In this document: in pieces, positions 1 to 12,557 of the stretch | Numbering within the stretch: position 1 is the first letter of the stretch | How the letters are laid out: each line of letters opens with the position of its first letter | Assembly: GCA_003550325.1 (NCBI GenBank) | Contig: QKWP01000828.1 | Span: 1-64,000, forward strand | Source: Gigaspora rosea | Lineage: Eukaryota > Glomeromycota > Glomeromycetes > Diversisporales > Gigasporaceae | Length of the DNA stretch: 64,000 bases | Direction: 5' to 3' | Made by a program: the position numbers and the translations under genes | Notes under the pieces: generated by a model | What the model was told of the DNA's origin: nothing | The model's input: only the letters and a program-made list of their open reading frames with translations | Databases searched by the model: none

Positions 1-219
1 ACTTCGTATTTCATACTCCGCTCCTGGTATCACTCCGTTCCTGGTACTCTTAAATATAGCAATTAATTTATATTATTATATGAAAATATGATCGCAAAAT
101 ATGAAATGGCATTTTCTTAGTGTAATAAAATATTGGACAACCAAAACTAATTTGAACATACGTATTTAAAATCGTCTCAAGTCCAGTTAAATTTTGGACC
201 TGTCCAAATAATATCACTG

Positions 220-492
220 CCCTATGAAAAAATATTTTCGGAAAAATATGGAAGTTGAACACGGAAACATACGTAAAAATATGCAAAAAATACGCAAAAT
301 GTACATTTCCATGTTTTTGGACAGGAAAACAAACTGTATTTTCCGTGTTTCTAAAACACGGAATGGCTTTTCCGTGTTTCAAAATACAGTGTATTTTCCT
401 GGTCAAAACCACGGAAAGTGTACATTTTACATATTTTTACGTATGTTTCCGTGTTCAGCTTCCATGTTTTTCCGAAATTTTTTTTCATAGGG
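220..492. mobile_element. Foldback MITE with CCCTATG termini
   Basis: A 273-bp element that is an imperfect palindrome along its whole length. It starts CCCTATG, ends CATAGGG, and is flanked on both sides by CTG (217-219 and 493-495), a likely 3-bp target duplication. The two short open frames on plus are by-products of the palindrome. A second element at 22392-23040 has similar ends. The transposase superfamily is not assigned. Confidence 0.75.
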
Positions 493-730
493 CTGAACTA
501 AACGTTAAAAAAATACATAGTATATACCAGCATATAATATCAACATAATATCAAAATAAAATAACAACCAATTCTTACATATAGATTGCGAATGGTATTG
601 TACATAAATGACTACCAATCAAAGGTTAAAAAAAAAATAATAATTTTAAATATTAAATTAGATCTAACTTTTATAAATTTGGTTCATTATAACATCAGAA
701 AATTAAACTAATAAAACTATGAATTTGAAT

Positions 731-3700
731 CTAAGTTTCAATAACCCATGGGACTTCACCATCTTTTTTCTCAACCCTACACCTCCTCACAATTTCATCA
801 TCACAAGCAATTCGAATTCTCTCAGGTGTTGCAGGCAATCTTAAAACTACTGGAGCACTGATATTATTATATTTTCTTTTTTTAAAAAAAAAAATAATAA
901 ATGAATGAAATAATAAATATATAGATTAATCATTAAAAAAATAATACTCTGAGTTAAATACCTCGCAGCTTTAATAGCATCCCTAATAGCAAAAAATACT
1001 GTGCATCCTAAAAGTAATGGCGGTTCGCCAACTCCTTTGCTACTATGAATTGTTTTTAAATTAGATAATTTCGCACCTTCATAAGTATATATCCTGAAAT
1101 CTTGGGGTATATCCCTAAAAATACAAAACTTAGGATCACATTAAAATGAATGAAAACAAATCAAAAGAGAAAAAAAAAAGTAAATAAACCTAGCCCCGGG
1201 TATTTTATATTTGTCTGGTCCTGTAGTGTACAAATTTCCATTTGGAAAGTGCAATGTTTGTTCATTAGTGTACCATCCAACGCCTTGTATAAAGCCTCCT
1301 TCAATTTGTCCTACGTCTAATGCATAATTCAGACTTCTACCAATGTCCATACATATATCCGTTCTTAAAATTGTATGGTCACCCGTTAATGTATCAATTT
1401 CAACTTCTGAACATGCTGCTCCTGTAGTATAATAAGCGAATGCTTTTCCTTCATTTTTTTCAAAATCGTAACCAATATCAGGAGTTTTGTAAAATCCATT
1501 AGTTGATAAATTTACTCGATCATGATATGCTGCTTTAACAATCTAAATTAATAAATTAAAGAATTTTTAAGTACAATTATAATATTATATGTAAAAAGGT
1601 ATTATTATATTTGAATACCTCTTTGAAACTTTTATCTGGCATTTTCTCACGATATGGTTTTAATCTTTCGGCTAAAATTTTACAAGCATTGTGAACAGCA
1701 TATCCATTAAGATCACTACCAGTGCTTGCAGATGTAGGTGATGAATTAATTACTAAGTTCGTGGCACACTCCACTAAATGGACTATATTTTGCAAAAAAA
1801 AAAAAAGCTATAATATTAGATAATTATTCAATTTATGCTATATTATGCAATTAATAAAAAGACTTTACCTTTATTAATAGGAACATCTAAAGCTTCAGAA
1901 GCAATCTGCAACATCTTTGTGTGAAGTCCCTGTCCCATCTCTATCCCGCCTAAATTAATAAAAAAAAGAAATTAACGGTAAATTCATGCAAGAGCTCATT
2001 AATAAATATATATATACCATGACTTATGAGAACGCTTCCATCGAGGTAAATATGCACTAGAGCTCCGGCTTGATTAAAATACAACACATGATAAGAAACC
2101 CCAAATTTAAGTGGTATAAGTGCTAAACCTCTTTTACGCCATTTATTATTAGAATTAAATTCTTCAGCAAGTTTCTTTCGTTTTTCAAATTCACTAGCTT
2201 CTTTGACTTGCTGATAGACCGAGGGTAAACACCAATTTTCCAACGTTTGGTTATAATGGGTTTTTTGACCTTCCACATAAAGGTTCTTCTCCTGTTCAAA
2301 AGAAACAATTGGTTTGTAACAAAGTAATAACATAAATATATGGCATATTATAATTCACATACCCTCAATTCATTAATATCAATTTGCATACGATCAGCAA
2401 CATCATTCATCATGCTTTCAATAATAAACAATGCTTGAGGTTTTCCGAATCCTCTAAATGATGTGTTTGAATGAACGTTGGTTTTGCAAGGATATGCAAT
2501 AAAACGTACGTTCGGAATATAGTAGGCACCATCAGAAGTAAGTATAGCGACTTCAGCCACAATTGTGGTTACATCCGATGTCCCTCCACCATTAAGGTAA
2601 AGCTGAAGTGAAAATTTATAACAAAAGGTAATAAATTAAGATATATATGTGTTTAAACAAGGAAACAAGGTAAAATTTATGAAATTACTACCTTCAAGTC
2701 ATACGCTAAAATTTTTCCATCATTAGTTAAACCAACTTTCCATCTACCTAAGATAGGATGTCTTTGTCCTGTTATAATAATATCTTCATTACGATCTAAC
2801 ATGCACCTAATAGGTTTTTTAAGATGCCAAGCACCGACTGCTAATGCCATTGCTACCAAAAAACCTTTTGTTTCTTTTCCACCAAAAGCACCTCCAACTC
2901 TTTTTACTCGACATGTTACTTTATTAGCTGTGATACCAAGTACTTCAGCAACTTTATATTGAGTTTCAGCAGGATTTTGAGTACCTGAATGAACTTCGAA
3001 TTCATCATCTTCTTTTGGAATTACTAATGCAACATTGGTTTCCATGTAAAAATGCTCTAATTACAAAGATAGAGTTTAATATTATTTGCGTATAAAGTTC
3101 CAATTCAGGTTTAATCTGAGCTTTTTTCAATTTCTTTTTGCCTAAATCAAATATACGGTTTGGTTAAGAACAGAATCCGAATCTGATTAAACCTGAATTT
3201 TCGGAACACTTGCGGAATAAAATTATTCATAATACGGATATAATTTAAAAAAACTAATTCACCTTGAGAACCTGACCTTGCTTCACCTACATTATAATAT
3301 TAAACTTTATCATTGGTGACAGGAAAAAAATACATCATGCCTTCGTACATTCATTTACATGTATTACACACCTTCGAAAATATAGTCAGCCTTTTGAAAA
3401 CCTTGTTCTACATCTCCTCTTGCAAGTTGAGGAGTCATTGGGAAATAACTATTTTGTTCAATTGCTTCTTCAATAGTTAAAATATAAGGTAGTTCGCCAT
3501 ATTCGATTTTCACTAAATCTTTAGCTTCTTGTGCAATTTCTTTTGTTTCAGCGACTATCAATCCAATTACTTGTCCTATATAAATAAATAAAAAAATTAT
3601 CATCTCAAAACATCTCATATAATGATTGTATTAATAAATATTTAGAAAATATTTAAATTAAACTCGCCTACATAAAAAACTTCTTTGGATACGAAAACTT

Positions 3701-6700
3701 CATCATCTGGTACAATAAAGCCCCAGGAATTTTTTCCAGGCACATCTTTTGCAGAAAAAAATCCTTTTACACCAGGTACATTTAATGCTTGAGTTGGATC
3801 AATACTATTTAAAAAAAGAAAATTTATTACGATTACAATCACAATTATGATCATATTAAACAATATATTTATTAGAAAATAAAGGTTGAAATTACTTTAA
3901 TATTTTAGCATGAGCTTTTTGCGATGTAACAAAAGCACCGTATAATTCACCCTCGATCCTTGGCATATCATCAAGATATATCGCTTGACCAGTCGTTTGT
4001 TTCATAGCAGATGCATGAGAAATTGGTTTACCAACAATTTTATTACCTTTGCTATTTAATAATTCGTAAGTATAATTCTTTTCAGTTTGAACTAATTAAC
4101 TAAATGCACTAAAGTTCACAACACTATAACTTATTTTTAATTTATTACCACTAACATGTTAATATTGAAACAAAAAAACTTACTCTGGTCGTCCTATTGT
4201 TTGGATACCTTTGGAAATACTACGTTTGATTTCTCCAATAGAATTTTCTATATCAGAACTTAACGCTGCTATGTTTGCAGATTTTGTAACATCATACCAA
4301 AACTTATTTATAAACCCAATTACTAATGTTTTGCGATATGTTGCCATCGCGCCAGTAACAGAAAAACTCAATTGAAATTCCTATAAAGATGAAAAAGGCA
4401 TTTTTAGTTAAATACATTTATAATTATTTAACAAAATTTATGTATATACCTCACATAATATTTCGATTAGTTGTTCTAACACATATTCATCACCCCACTT
4501 TTTACCCTCAATAAAGTTTTCAGCATTCAGAGCTCTGACAACAGCTCCCCTCATACCTCCAAAAGCAAAACAGGCTTTTTGTACATGAGAATTATAATCT
4601 AATGATACTGATAACCCAGCATTAACAATTGCACGAGAACCATAATGCCTTTTAGATTGTTTATAAGCTCTGACATATTGACCATGATTAGAACATGGAA
4701 TAAAAATGCTTTCCAAGATTTCAGAACTAGCACGACAGCCTTGATTATACCCTGTCCAAAAAGATACAGAAGGAATAGGTCGACTTTTTTTTAATGTGGA
4801 TTGTAAAGAAATAAGTGAAAATATAGATTCAGATGAAAGGAGAAGAGGAATCAAATCCGAAGTCGAAGAGTTAGCAATAATATTTCCAGCCAGTGTAGAA
4901 GTATTACGAATTTGGTGAGTAGCAAATCGTTTTAAATTTTCTGAGAGCGCTTCAAATATTTGAATTTGATGGGGCTTTAATATAGAAAATAAATTTAATT
5001 TTCACAAACTTAATGTTTAATTTTCAAAAATAGCAACATCTAAATTTATTTCTAAAACCTTGTAATAATTGCACGCTTCTTTTAAAACAGCTTGAACTCG
5101 AGAAATGGTCATATTTGCACCAAGAGATAACCCATCGTCTAAATTTAAAATTATAAATCAAAGATTTAAAAATTTTAGTTATATTATAAACCAAATATTT
5201 ATATATTAAAAGCTTTCTACCTTTAAATTCCCAGGATTTTAATTCTGGTATATCACCCACATAAATTTGAACATCATGTTTTATATTCTCAAATTTTGTC
5301 TCAATACCAATTCTAGTATTACCGGATACTAGAGTTGCGTTCGGATACTCTGATTTTAATGATAAAAGCTGATCTATATTTATAGGTCTGAACCATTTTG
5401 TTTTATTATTATGAAAATGCAAAGGTTCCGGCACATATTTCATTAGCGATGGAGGAAAGATTAATTCTTGAGTCGCATCATATTTTTTGAATTTTATCTT
5501 GCATTATAAATGAGTTTAAATTAGCTAAATTTATATTAAGCATCTTAAATTTATACAATATTGCAAATTAAAAAAAAAAACTTACTTGTGAAAAGTTATG
5601 GTTGAAAGTAGTATCGACATTATTCAATTTACAACAATCAGCTTTACCACATCCTACATTCTAAACGAGGCAAATCAAAAGTATAATTAAAGATATTTAT
5701 ATGTATTTAAGTATATATTTTTTGTACCTCTTGAGGTTCATGATTTTCATAGGGGTCATTAGTTTCTATGCGCGCAAACTATTGAAAAAAAATAAAAATT
5801 TAAGCTTTTAATAACATATAATAAAATATTTATTTTTATTATTTACCGTCTTTGCTGTATCCAGTATAGGGCGATAACCAGTGCATCTACAAAGATTACC
5901 TAATTGAATAATTTATCATGAAATTCAATGATTATTATTATTATCGATATACGAGAGAAATTTATTATTACCATCAAAACATTCTTCAGCCTCTTCCTCA
6001 GATGGATTGGGATTATTGCGTAATAAACTATAGAGTGACATTACAACTCCCGGAGTACAAAACCCACATTGTGAACTTCATGGACGTTTATAATTTCAAA
6101 ATTTACAAATATTTAAATTATCAATTCAATATGATATAAATATAAAATGTTGAATTTACCCGTGCAACAAAGCTAAACGTTCCTATTTATTTATTATTCC
6201 ATTGAGTTATAATATTAAGAAAATCTCGAAGTGCTATTAACACAGAAGATCCATACCTGAATAGGGTGAGGATGTTTAACATTTCCGATCCCTTCAATTG
6301 TAATAATATGTTTACCATCAACAGAACATAATGGTGTCAAACAAGCATTAGCCGAAATATGAGAAATATTGTCAAGGGCTTTATTATAAGAAGATATCAT
6401 TATAGTGCAAGCGCCTTTTTAAAAATAGTGTCAATAATAATAATAATAATGATAATGATAATAATAATTAATAATAATAATAATAATGATAATTATAATG
6501 ATAATAATAATAGATGAATCAATAAAGTAGTATTTTAATTGAAGGAAAATTATTTAATTAAAAAGTATTATAACATACCGCAACCACCCTCTCCACATCC
6601 TAACTTTGTTCTAAAAAAAAAAGATTTCAAAAGTAATTTATAGAAAAATTTAATTAATTTTATCATAATTTAAAGAATAAAAAATTATGTAAAATTATGC

Positions 6701-6819
6701 GTATACCCAGTTAGCCCAATAGATCGAATATAATTAAGTAAGGTTGTATCCGGATCAGGGTTATCAATTTTGACACTTGTACCATTAAGATAAAAACGTA
6801 ACTTATTTTCAAAAGTCAT
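731..6819 (-). CDS. XDH: Xanthine dehydrogenase (molybdopterin/FAD/2Fe-2S), 24 exons
   Basis: Oxidises hypoxanthine and xanthine to urate with NAD+ (cytosolic purine catabolism, known for the family). Exons on minus: 6819-6707, 6610-6579, 6414-6257, 6182-6160, 6075-5972, 5899-5847, 5778-5728, 5660-5586, 5497-5221, 5138-5059, 4974-4450, 4380-4209, 4091-3896, 3804-3668, 3575-3372, 3286-3263, 3056-2692, 2602-2363, 2291-2018, 1949-1869, 1782-1619, 1542-1190, 1114-962, 875-731. These sum to 3,999 nt (about 1,332 aa), the usual family length. Visible motifs: CGEGGCGAC (about 42-50) and QCGFCTPG plus CRCTGYRP for two 2Fe-2S clusters; SGNTRIGIE (about 261) for [11 protein letters not shown] (about 794), FRGFGKPQ (about 913), GQGLHTK and KGVGEPPL (about 1260) for the molybdenum site, with the catalytic Glu near 1264. 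The start is the ATG opening MTFENKLRF; a further upstream ATG in the same frame gives residues unlike the family. Three splice sites are unusual (see findings). No neighbour suggests an operon or cluster. Confidence 0.96.
3576..3667 (-). other. GC-AG intron in the xanthine dehydrogenase gene
   Basis: The intron between exons 14 and 15 begins GCGAGT, not GT, and ends TATAG. Only this junction gives the conserved [11 protein letters not shown] reading. The nearby GT alternatives break the frame. Confidence 0.75.
6432..6513. repeat. TAA/GAT microsatellite in an XDH intron
   Basis: Trinucleotide-type repeat of taa, tga and taat units in the second intron of the xanthine dehydrogenase gene, between 32-nt exon 2 and exon 3. 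Confidence 0.85.
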
Positions 6820-7612
6820 CTTGAAAAAAATTTTTTTTTGTTTATATACGTCCACCTTTCGATGAAGAGAAACCAAGAAAAACGATAAGAGAAAAAGTGA
6901 ATAAGTTTTATAATTTTTTTATATCGATTATTTGATAGATGTATATATTTGTTCGTACGTATTTTTCTATATGACATTGGTCTAACCTGATACATAACAG
7001 CCATTTCTTTTTACTTTACTTTAAGGGAATTGATATTCGTACCCCACATTTAATATTCATACTAGGGGAGAGCTGAGTACATTCATGCAGAGTTTAACTT
7101 CGATGATTTACGAAAGTAGGCACTTATATACGTGTCAATTCTAAAAGCGAGATATAGAAATTAGAACATATACGTTCTTTTTTGAGCGTATACACCGAGA
7201 TTGAATGATACACTTAGATCTGAGCATTGCATTAGCCTCAAAATACATAATAATGATAATGCCTAATCTTTTATATATACTAAATGGCAATCGTAATCCT
7301 ATATTTAGATTTTTAGTTGGATATTCTAAGGCCATATGTCTAGGTCGTCATACCTGAAAATCTTTTATATAATAAAATACAATCGTATCTTTTATATACT
7401 AAATGACAACGCATTTTATTACTAAATGACAATCGAATCTTTTATATACTAAATGACAATCGAATATTTTTATACTAAATGACAATCGTAATCCGGCATT
7501 TTGACCTTTGATTGGATAATGTCTAGCATGTGCATGTATATGTCATACCTGAAAAATCTTTCTTTTATATACTGTAATCCGATACTTTGACTTTTGAGTG
7601 GATACTCTAAGG

Positions 7613-7832
7613 TAGAGTTGGCAATGGATATACTCCATTGAAAAATTGGCTAGCCAATGGAGTCAATGGAGCCTAAGGAGCCAACAGAATTAGTTATTAA
7701 TTATTAAAAATACTAAATTAAAGCTAGTTGGCCTCCATTGCTCCATTCGCAATTATTTCTCAATGGAGCAATTGGAGTGATACCAATGGAGTTGTTCTCC
7801 ATTCACCCCAATGGATAAATGTGCCAACCCCG
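7613..7832. mobile_element. hAT-like MITE, 220 bp
   Basis: Terminal inverted repeats TAGAGTTGGCA and CGGGGTTGGCA (right end reverse-complemented), flanked by an 8-bp duplication with one mismatch (ctctaagg 7605-7612, ctctaagt 7833-7840). Purine-rich interior with ccaatggag motifs on both strands. An 8-bp duplication and TAGRGTTGGCA ends fit the hAT superfamily. Confidence 0.7.
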
Positions 7833-7879
7833 CTCTAAGTTCATATATAGAGCACGTACATGGATATATCATACCTGAA

Positions 7880-8007
7880 CTAGGATGGCATGTCACTATG
7901 TCCAATTTGTTTCAATTTTTTTTGGACATATGTCCAATTGAAAATGGACATACCGGTATGTCCAAAAAAAATTGAAACCAATTGGACATAGTGACGTGCC
8001 ATCCCTG
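7880..8007. mobile_element. hAT-like palindromic MITE, 128 bp
   Basis: Nearly complete palindrome with ends CTAGGATGGCA and CAGGGATGGCA, flanked by a perfect 8-bp duplication TACCTGAA (7872-7879 and 8008-8015). It sits in the same dispersed repeat as the neighbouring elements. Confidence 0.85.
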
Positions 8008-8078
8008 TACCTGAAAAAACTTTTATATACTAAATGACATCGTAATCCGCATTTTGACTTTTGATTGGATACTCTAGG

Positions 8079-8362
8079 GTCGGCTACTGGCAAAACTTCC
8101 CGAAATCCATTTTTCTGAAATACCATTACACCGAAGTTGCAATACTGACAATCCATTTTACTAACAGGACATAAACTGATATCTTGTTTCACCGGAAATT
8201 TATTTCACCGACAAGTTTTACTCTAATTTTAAACCTGACCCTGATGATAATGACAGAAATTATTTTTAAATAAATAAATTGTCGAAAAAAGAGGGTATCG
8301 AAGTTATGGAATCAGAGAAATAGTATTTCGGGAAGGAGGACTTCAGGAAAGTGAAAAACAAC
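8079..8362. mobile_element. Probable degenerate MITE
   Basis: This stretch splits the dispersed-repeat motif gatactctaaggccatatg. Imperfect inverted repeats sharing CTTCCCGAAAT lie just inside each end (about 8095 and 8330). A duplication is suggested only weakly (ctctaggg against gtctaagg). No coding sequence. Confidence 0.4.
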
Positions 8363-8425
8363 GTCTAAGGCCATATGTCTAGCACGAACATGTATATTCC
8401 ATACTTGAAAATCTTTATATACTAA

Positions 8426-9302
8426 ACTAGGCGCTTGAATCGTTTAAAGGGAGTTAGAAAAGAATGTGTTGTATTGTGCTGTATTATTGGAGCTAACCTG
8501 TTACATATTAATTATAATGTAATTTTAATTGCAATTCTCCAATTTTTATTTATTTCAAAACAGGATACGCACATGTGCGTTATTTCGAAATAAGGGTAAT
8601 CAATTTTCCATAAATGTATGTAGTTAGGAAAAGTGCACTATCACACGATCGTTTTGTGAATAAAAAAACCACCCTAATCCGAAACATTCAAATCTTAGTG
8701 AATCAAATGTAATTTTATGCTCATTTATGTTCGATATTTCACGTGATGAGGATTTTCGTCATTTTATTGGCTATTGATTCCTGAAGCCAGTTTCGGAAGT
8801 TTCGCTTTAGCCTGAAACTGGTAAAGGCCACTCCTTTTTATGCCATAAATCAAAATTTTAAGGCCCTATCTATTTCAGAAATCAGTTAACACATACTTTC
8901 GCTTATCATTTAGTGGTTATTGGTTTCGGAAATTTCGGAAGCTTCGCCAATTTCGGAGGTTTTGGAAGTTTCTGCCGAAACACTAGTCAGCACAAAACTA
9001 ATTTAAAACAGTATACTAAGCAACTAAATCCTATCTAAACTCTAATATTAGCAGGCTGCGAGAGAGGCGAGAAATACTTATCCAAGTTATTACAGTATTT
9101 GGGTCAAATAAAGCTCTATATTACGTCACGAGGCTCTACTTAGGAATCACGAGACTAAACTACTAATTATTTATATGAATTTTACGTATCGGGGGTTAGA
9201 ACAAAATACTGATGTGATCAATAATTGAACTTTATCGAGTTCTTCCCTAGTGAACTGAACTCTATTGAGTTAACTTTATTATAGAGCCAGAAGGCATCGT
9301 AT
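8426..9302. other. Non-coding stretch
   Basis: No gene recognised. It holds short repeats of tttcggaag type at about 8785-8830 and 8930-8990, with a hairpin at ccagtttcggaag/ctgaaactgg near 8780-8822. Nothing else stands out. Confidence 0.5.
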
Positions 9303-9305
9303 TTA

Positions 9306-9575
9306 GGCCAGACCAAGTTGATTATGTGTTTTACATTACCCCCTCCCCCTCCTCCTCAGAGCACCTCCCTCCCTCATAGTAAAAAAAATTTTGATAAATA
9401 TACATAGGCTACGGAACATTTCGGAAAATTTTTATATAGTCACGGAACAATTCAGGAATTTTTTTTTTTTTGAAAAAAGAATTTTTTTAAAATTTTACTA
9501 TGTGAACCACCCCACCCCCACCCCCATGGAGGGGAGAGGGGGTAATTTAAAACACATAATCAACTTGGTCTGGCC
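9306..9575. mobile_element. PIF/Harbinger-like (Tourist) MITE, 270 bp
   Basis: Inverted repeats of about 45 bp begin GGCCAGACCAAGTTG and are flanked by TTA on both sides (9303-9305, 9576-9578). A 3-bp TTA duplication with GGCC ends fits PIF/Harbinger. The interior has C-rich and G-rich patches next to the repeats. Confidence 0.85.
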
Positions 9576-9624
9576 TTATAGTTTCTACACTATTAGTGAA
9601 TATATGATAAAAATAAATAATTTC

Positions 9625-9835
9625 AAAGTTCCAAAAGTACCAACGTACCCAAAGTACAAAAAAAGTGCAAGAAGTACCAAAAGTGTCCGAAGTATGAAAG
9701 TACAATAGTACCAAAAGTTCAAAAGTGCAAGAAGTACCAAAAGTGTCCGAAGTATGAAAGTACAATAAGTACCAAAAGTACAAAAGTGCAAGAAGTACCA
9801 AAAGTACCCGAAGCACCAAGTGCAAAAGTTCAGAA
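9625..9835. repeat. Minisatellite, ~60-bp unit
   Basis: About three copies of a 60-61-bp unit containing gtgcaagaagtaccaaaag and tgtccgaagtatgaaagtac. The unit is itself built from agtacc/aaagt blocks. Open frames across it (for example a Leu/Tyr/Phe-rich frame on minus) are repeat artefacts. Confidence 0.9.
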
Positions 9836-10774
9836 TTGAACTTCCTACTAATTTTGGCTAGGTTCGATCTGAGCCATCGCATTATCGATTCCATTCAATG
9901 TGTCAGATCCACCAGTTAAATATGCATTCGAACCACTTATATCAAGAAAATTCATTTCTAATCACGATCCACCCTTTCACAACATACGTACGTACATCCA
10001 TATCCAATAATGTCCGTATGCAAATATCCTTTATGAGGTCTATCCTGCATGAATCGAATGTGCGACAGGTTACGACTAATTGATTAATATTGGCCATATT
10101 AGCTAGGGTTAAATTGGAAAGAGTTAGAAAGACTATTTAGGTAACTTACCCCAAAATTATGATCCGAATTTTTTTTTTAGAGCTTCATTGGTAAAACCTT
10201 AATGTAGAAAATTTTCTTAATTTTGTCGATCAACCTGTCGGAAGTGCATCGGGGATACCATATTGCATGACGATTATTTGATTCACTAATAAAATATACT
10301 AGTCGATCTTCGACTTTAGTTAGTTGATATAATGATCAACTAAAGTCGACTAGTTGATTGATATAAATGCACTTAAAAAAATAATAAGAGGTAAATCCTC
10401 CTCGGTGATAAGAAGGTCTTTCGGGTGACCAGTATTACGAGGCGAAATGGGCAATATTTTATTTATATGATGCAAATGATGATAAGAAGGCAGTTCGCCA
10501 GAGCCGTGACTTGGTGATTTAACACGATTTAGTATAAAAGTGGTTATGTATTAATTAAGTCTGAGTTAGGGCTGTTAATCGGTCCGTCCTGGTTAAAAGA
10601 ATGCCCAGTCTTTTAAAAAACCGGACCGGACTGCAGAATAGAGCTAGACCGGACGGACCGATGATCAATATAATACTTTTTTGCTATAACGATGAAATTA
10701 AGTTTGTCAATATAAAGAATTTCAATACTTTTACAATAAGCTTTTAAAAATTTATAATATTTGTTTATATGATA
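9836..10774. other. Intergenic stretch with small hairpins
   Basis: No gene seen. A hairpin of about 25-bp arms lies at 10307-10361 (actagtcga and ctttagttgatca on the arms). A short inverted pair rich in cggtccgtcc lies at about 10577-10666; the same kind of sequence recurs near 50745-50790, so it may be an eroded DNA-element terminus. Confidence 0.45.
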
Positions 10775-10781
10775 CTAGTTC

Positions 10782-10808
10782 GATGGGTGGCGCTTCGCGC
10801 CACCCATC
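10782..10808 (-). other. Helitron 3'-terminal hairpin
   Basis: Perfect 12-bp stem gatgggtggcgc with a 3-base loop, in otherwise AT-rich DNA, three bases from CTAG on minus. Such a hairpin marks the end of rolling-circle transfer in Helitrons. Confidence 0.88.
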
Positions 10809-12227
10809 TTATTTGTACACTGTTTTTGGTTCGGTTTTTAAGGTTTGGTTCAATTTTTAAGTTAGTGTTTTTGTATTTCAAATTTTATTTTGTGACTTTA
10901 CTTGAATTTCGAATTTATAATTTAAAATCTGTTGTTCTCAATTAGTAATTTCTTTTTTACGTAATTTCGATTAATTTGTATTAAAACGGGTTGGTATTTG
11001 TAAGGTTTAATATTTTATTTATTATATAATTTTTTTTTTAGTTATATTAGTTTATACTTTGATGTGTCAGTGTTGAGTGCGGTGCTATTTTTGTAAGTAT
11101 TTTTGCGCTAATTTGCGGTTTTGCTTATGATTATGCGCTTTATTTAGAATAATTATTTATAATGTGAACGCATATATTTAATATATCTATATATTTATTA
11201 AGTGTTGTTGTTTTGATGTATTAATTTAAACGCATATAAAGTGTTTTTTTTTTGTTTTAGCAATGAAGTGAGAATATTTTTTTATTTATTATTTATTATT
11301 GTTATTATTATTATTAATTATGTTATGTTGGGTTGAAGAATTTTTTATTTGAGTATGAAATTTAGTTTTTATATCGTTACGTTGTTTTATTTTATTTTGT
11401 TTTCTGTTCTTGTATACGTAAGTTCACGAAACTTTGAATTTTATACTTCATTTTTGTGGTTTAATTTATTTTGTCGGCCTGTTATTATTAGAATTTATCG
11501 GTTAAAGTTTAATCTTTGCTTCTTTAGTATTTTCAGTAGTACGTTTTGTGGTTTTTTAATTAGTTGAGATGATTTCAATCGATATAATAAAAATTTTTTT
11601 ATTTAAAAATTTATTAATAGTTCATATTTTATGCGTGAGTATTTAGTGCATTTGGAAGTTCATGTATTTATAAATTTGGTAAGATCTTGCGTATCTATCA
11701 TCGATTTTGCTTTTGCATAATATTGTTTGATTTCTTAATTAATTAGTTATGCTGTAATATTCGCACGTATGTTTTTTTTTTTTGTATATAATAGTATATC
11801 TAGTGTTTGTTTTATATGTCGTTAGTTTAGTTGTGTTTCGCAGAGTTAATAATTCTATTTTATAAATTTTTATGTTTGTTAAATCGATTTTACTCGTGGG
11901 AAAATTTCTTGTATTGCATTTTTTTTTTTGGATAATCTTTGCTTGTGTCGTTTTGAATAGTAGTAGGTTTTTATATATTTGCGAGTGCGTGGTAATTTTT
12001 ATGTACCGTGTTAGAATTTTGTTGTTATTGGTTTTTTGCTAGAATTATTTAGTATTAATGCATCTGTTCTCGAGTTTTTATCTTGTTTTTTTTTTTGTAT
12101 TTATTTGTTCAGAATTAAATAAATAACCGTGTGTTTAGAGTAGTTTTCAAAATAAACAAATTTCTTAAAGAAAAATTTAACGAAAACTAAAATTTTGTAA
12201 TTTATCTTATTATTATTATTACTTTTT
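10809..12227. other. Helitron left arm, T/G-rich on plus
   Basis: 1.4 kb of strongly T- and G-rich, C-poor plus strand with no convincing gene. A 72-residue frame near 11349 is Phe/Ser/Leu-rich and looks like a composition artefact. The arm presumably holds the promoter of the plus-strand gene that starts at 12228. Confidence 0.5.
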
Positions 12228-12516
12228 ATGCCTTGTTACGCTGATACTATTGTTAAGATTAAGTATTCGTAAAAATGAAAAAGTCGATGCAAATTTGATG
12301 GTCATCTGGGCTGTCGGTCTTTACCCTGTGTAGCGTGAACAAAATGAGATTGAACTTGTTTTATTTGTTCCTATTAAGTACGATGAAAGAGATCCGGAGA
12401 CTCAGGCCGTTTTCGAGAAGGATTGTTTTTATTCGGTCGGCGGTAAAATTGTACCTAGCTTTTATGGAAGTAACAAAAGACCGAAGGTATTTATTAGTTT
12501 TTTTTTATATATATTC

Positions 12517-12557
<41 letters not shown>

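Larger units (their letters stand above)
7262..8425. repeat. Interrupted ~100-bp dispersed repeat
   Basis: Several copies of a unit containing ttttatatactaaatgac, then tttgattggatactctaagg, then a tail with atgtcatacctgaaa. Copies are recognisable near 7265, 7375, 7430, 7480, 7560, 8020 and 8400. Three separate DNA elements (next entries) interrupt it. No coding sequence seen. Confidence 0.6.

Noticed and set aside
68..548. Three overlapping frames (114, 88 and 97 codons) on both strands
   Set aside because: They are all readings of one palindromic MITE and have no domain.
6816..7004. Frame opening MAVMYQVRPMSYRK as an N-terminal exon of XDH
   Set aside because: It is in another frame from MTFENKLRF, has no similarity to the family and ends in low-complexity residues.
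9547..9894. Leu/Tyr/Phe-rich minus frames resembling membrane proteins
   Set aside because: They lie on the 60-bp minisatellite; the period explains the repeats.
11349..11567. Hydrophobic 72-codon plus frame in the Helitron left arm
   Set aside because: Its residues follow from the T-rich strand; no start context or homologue.
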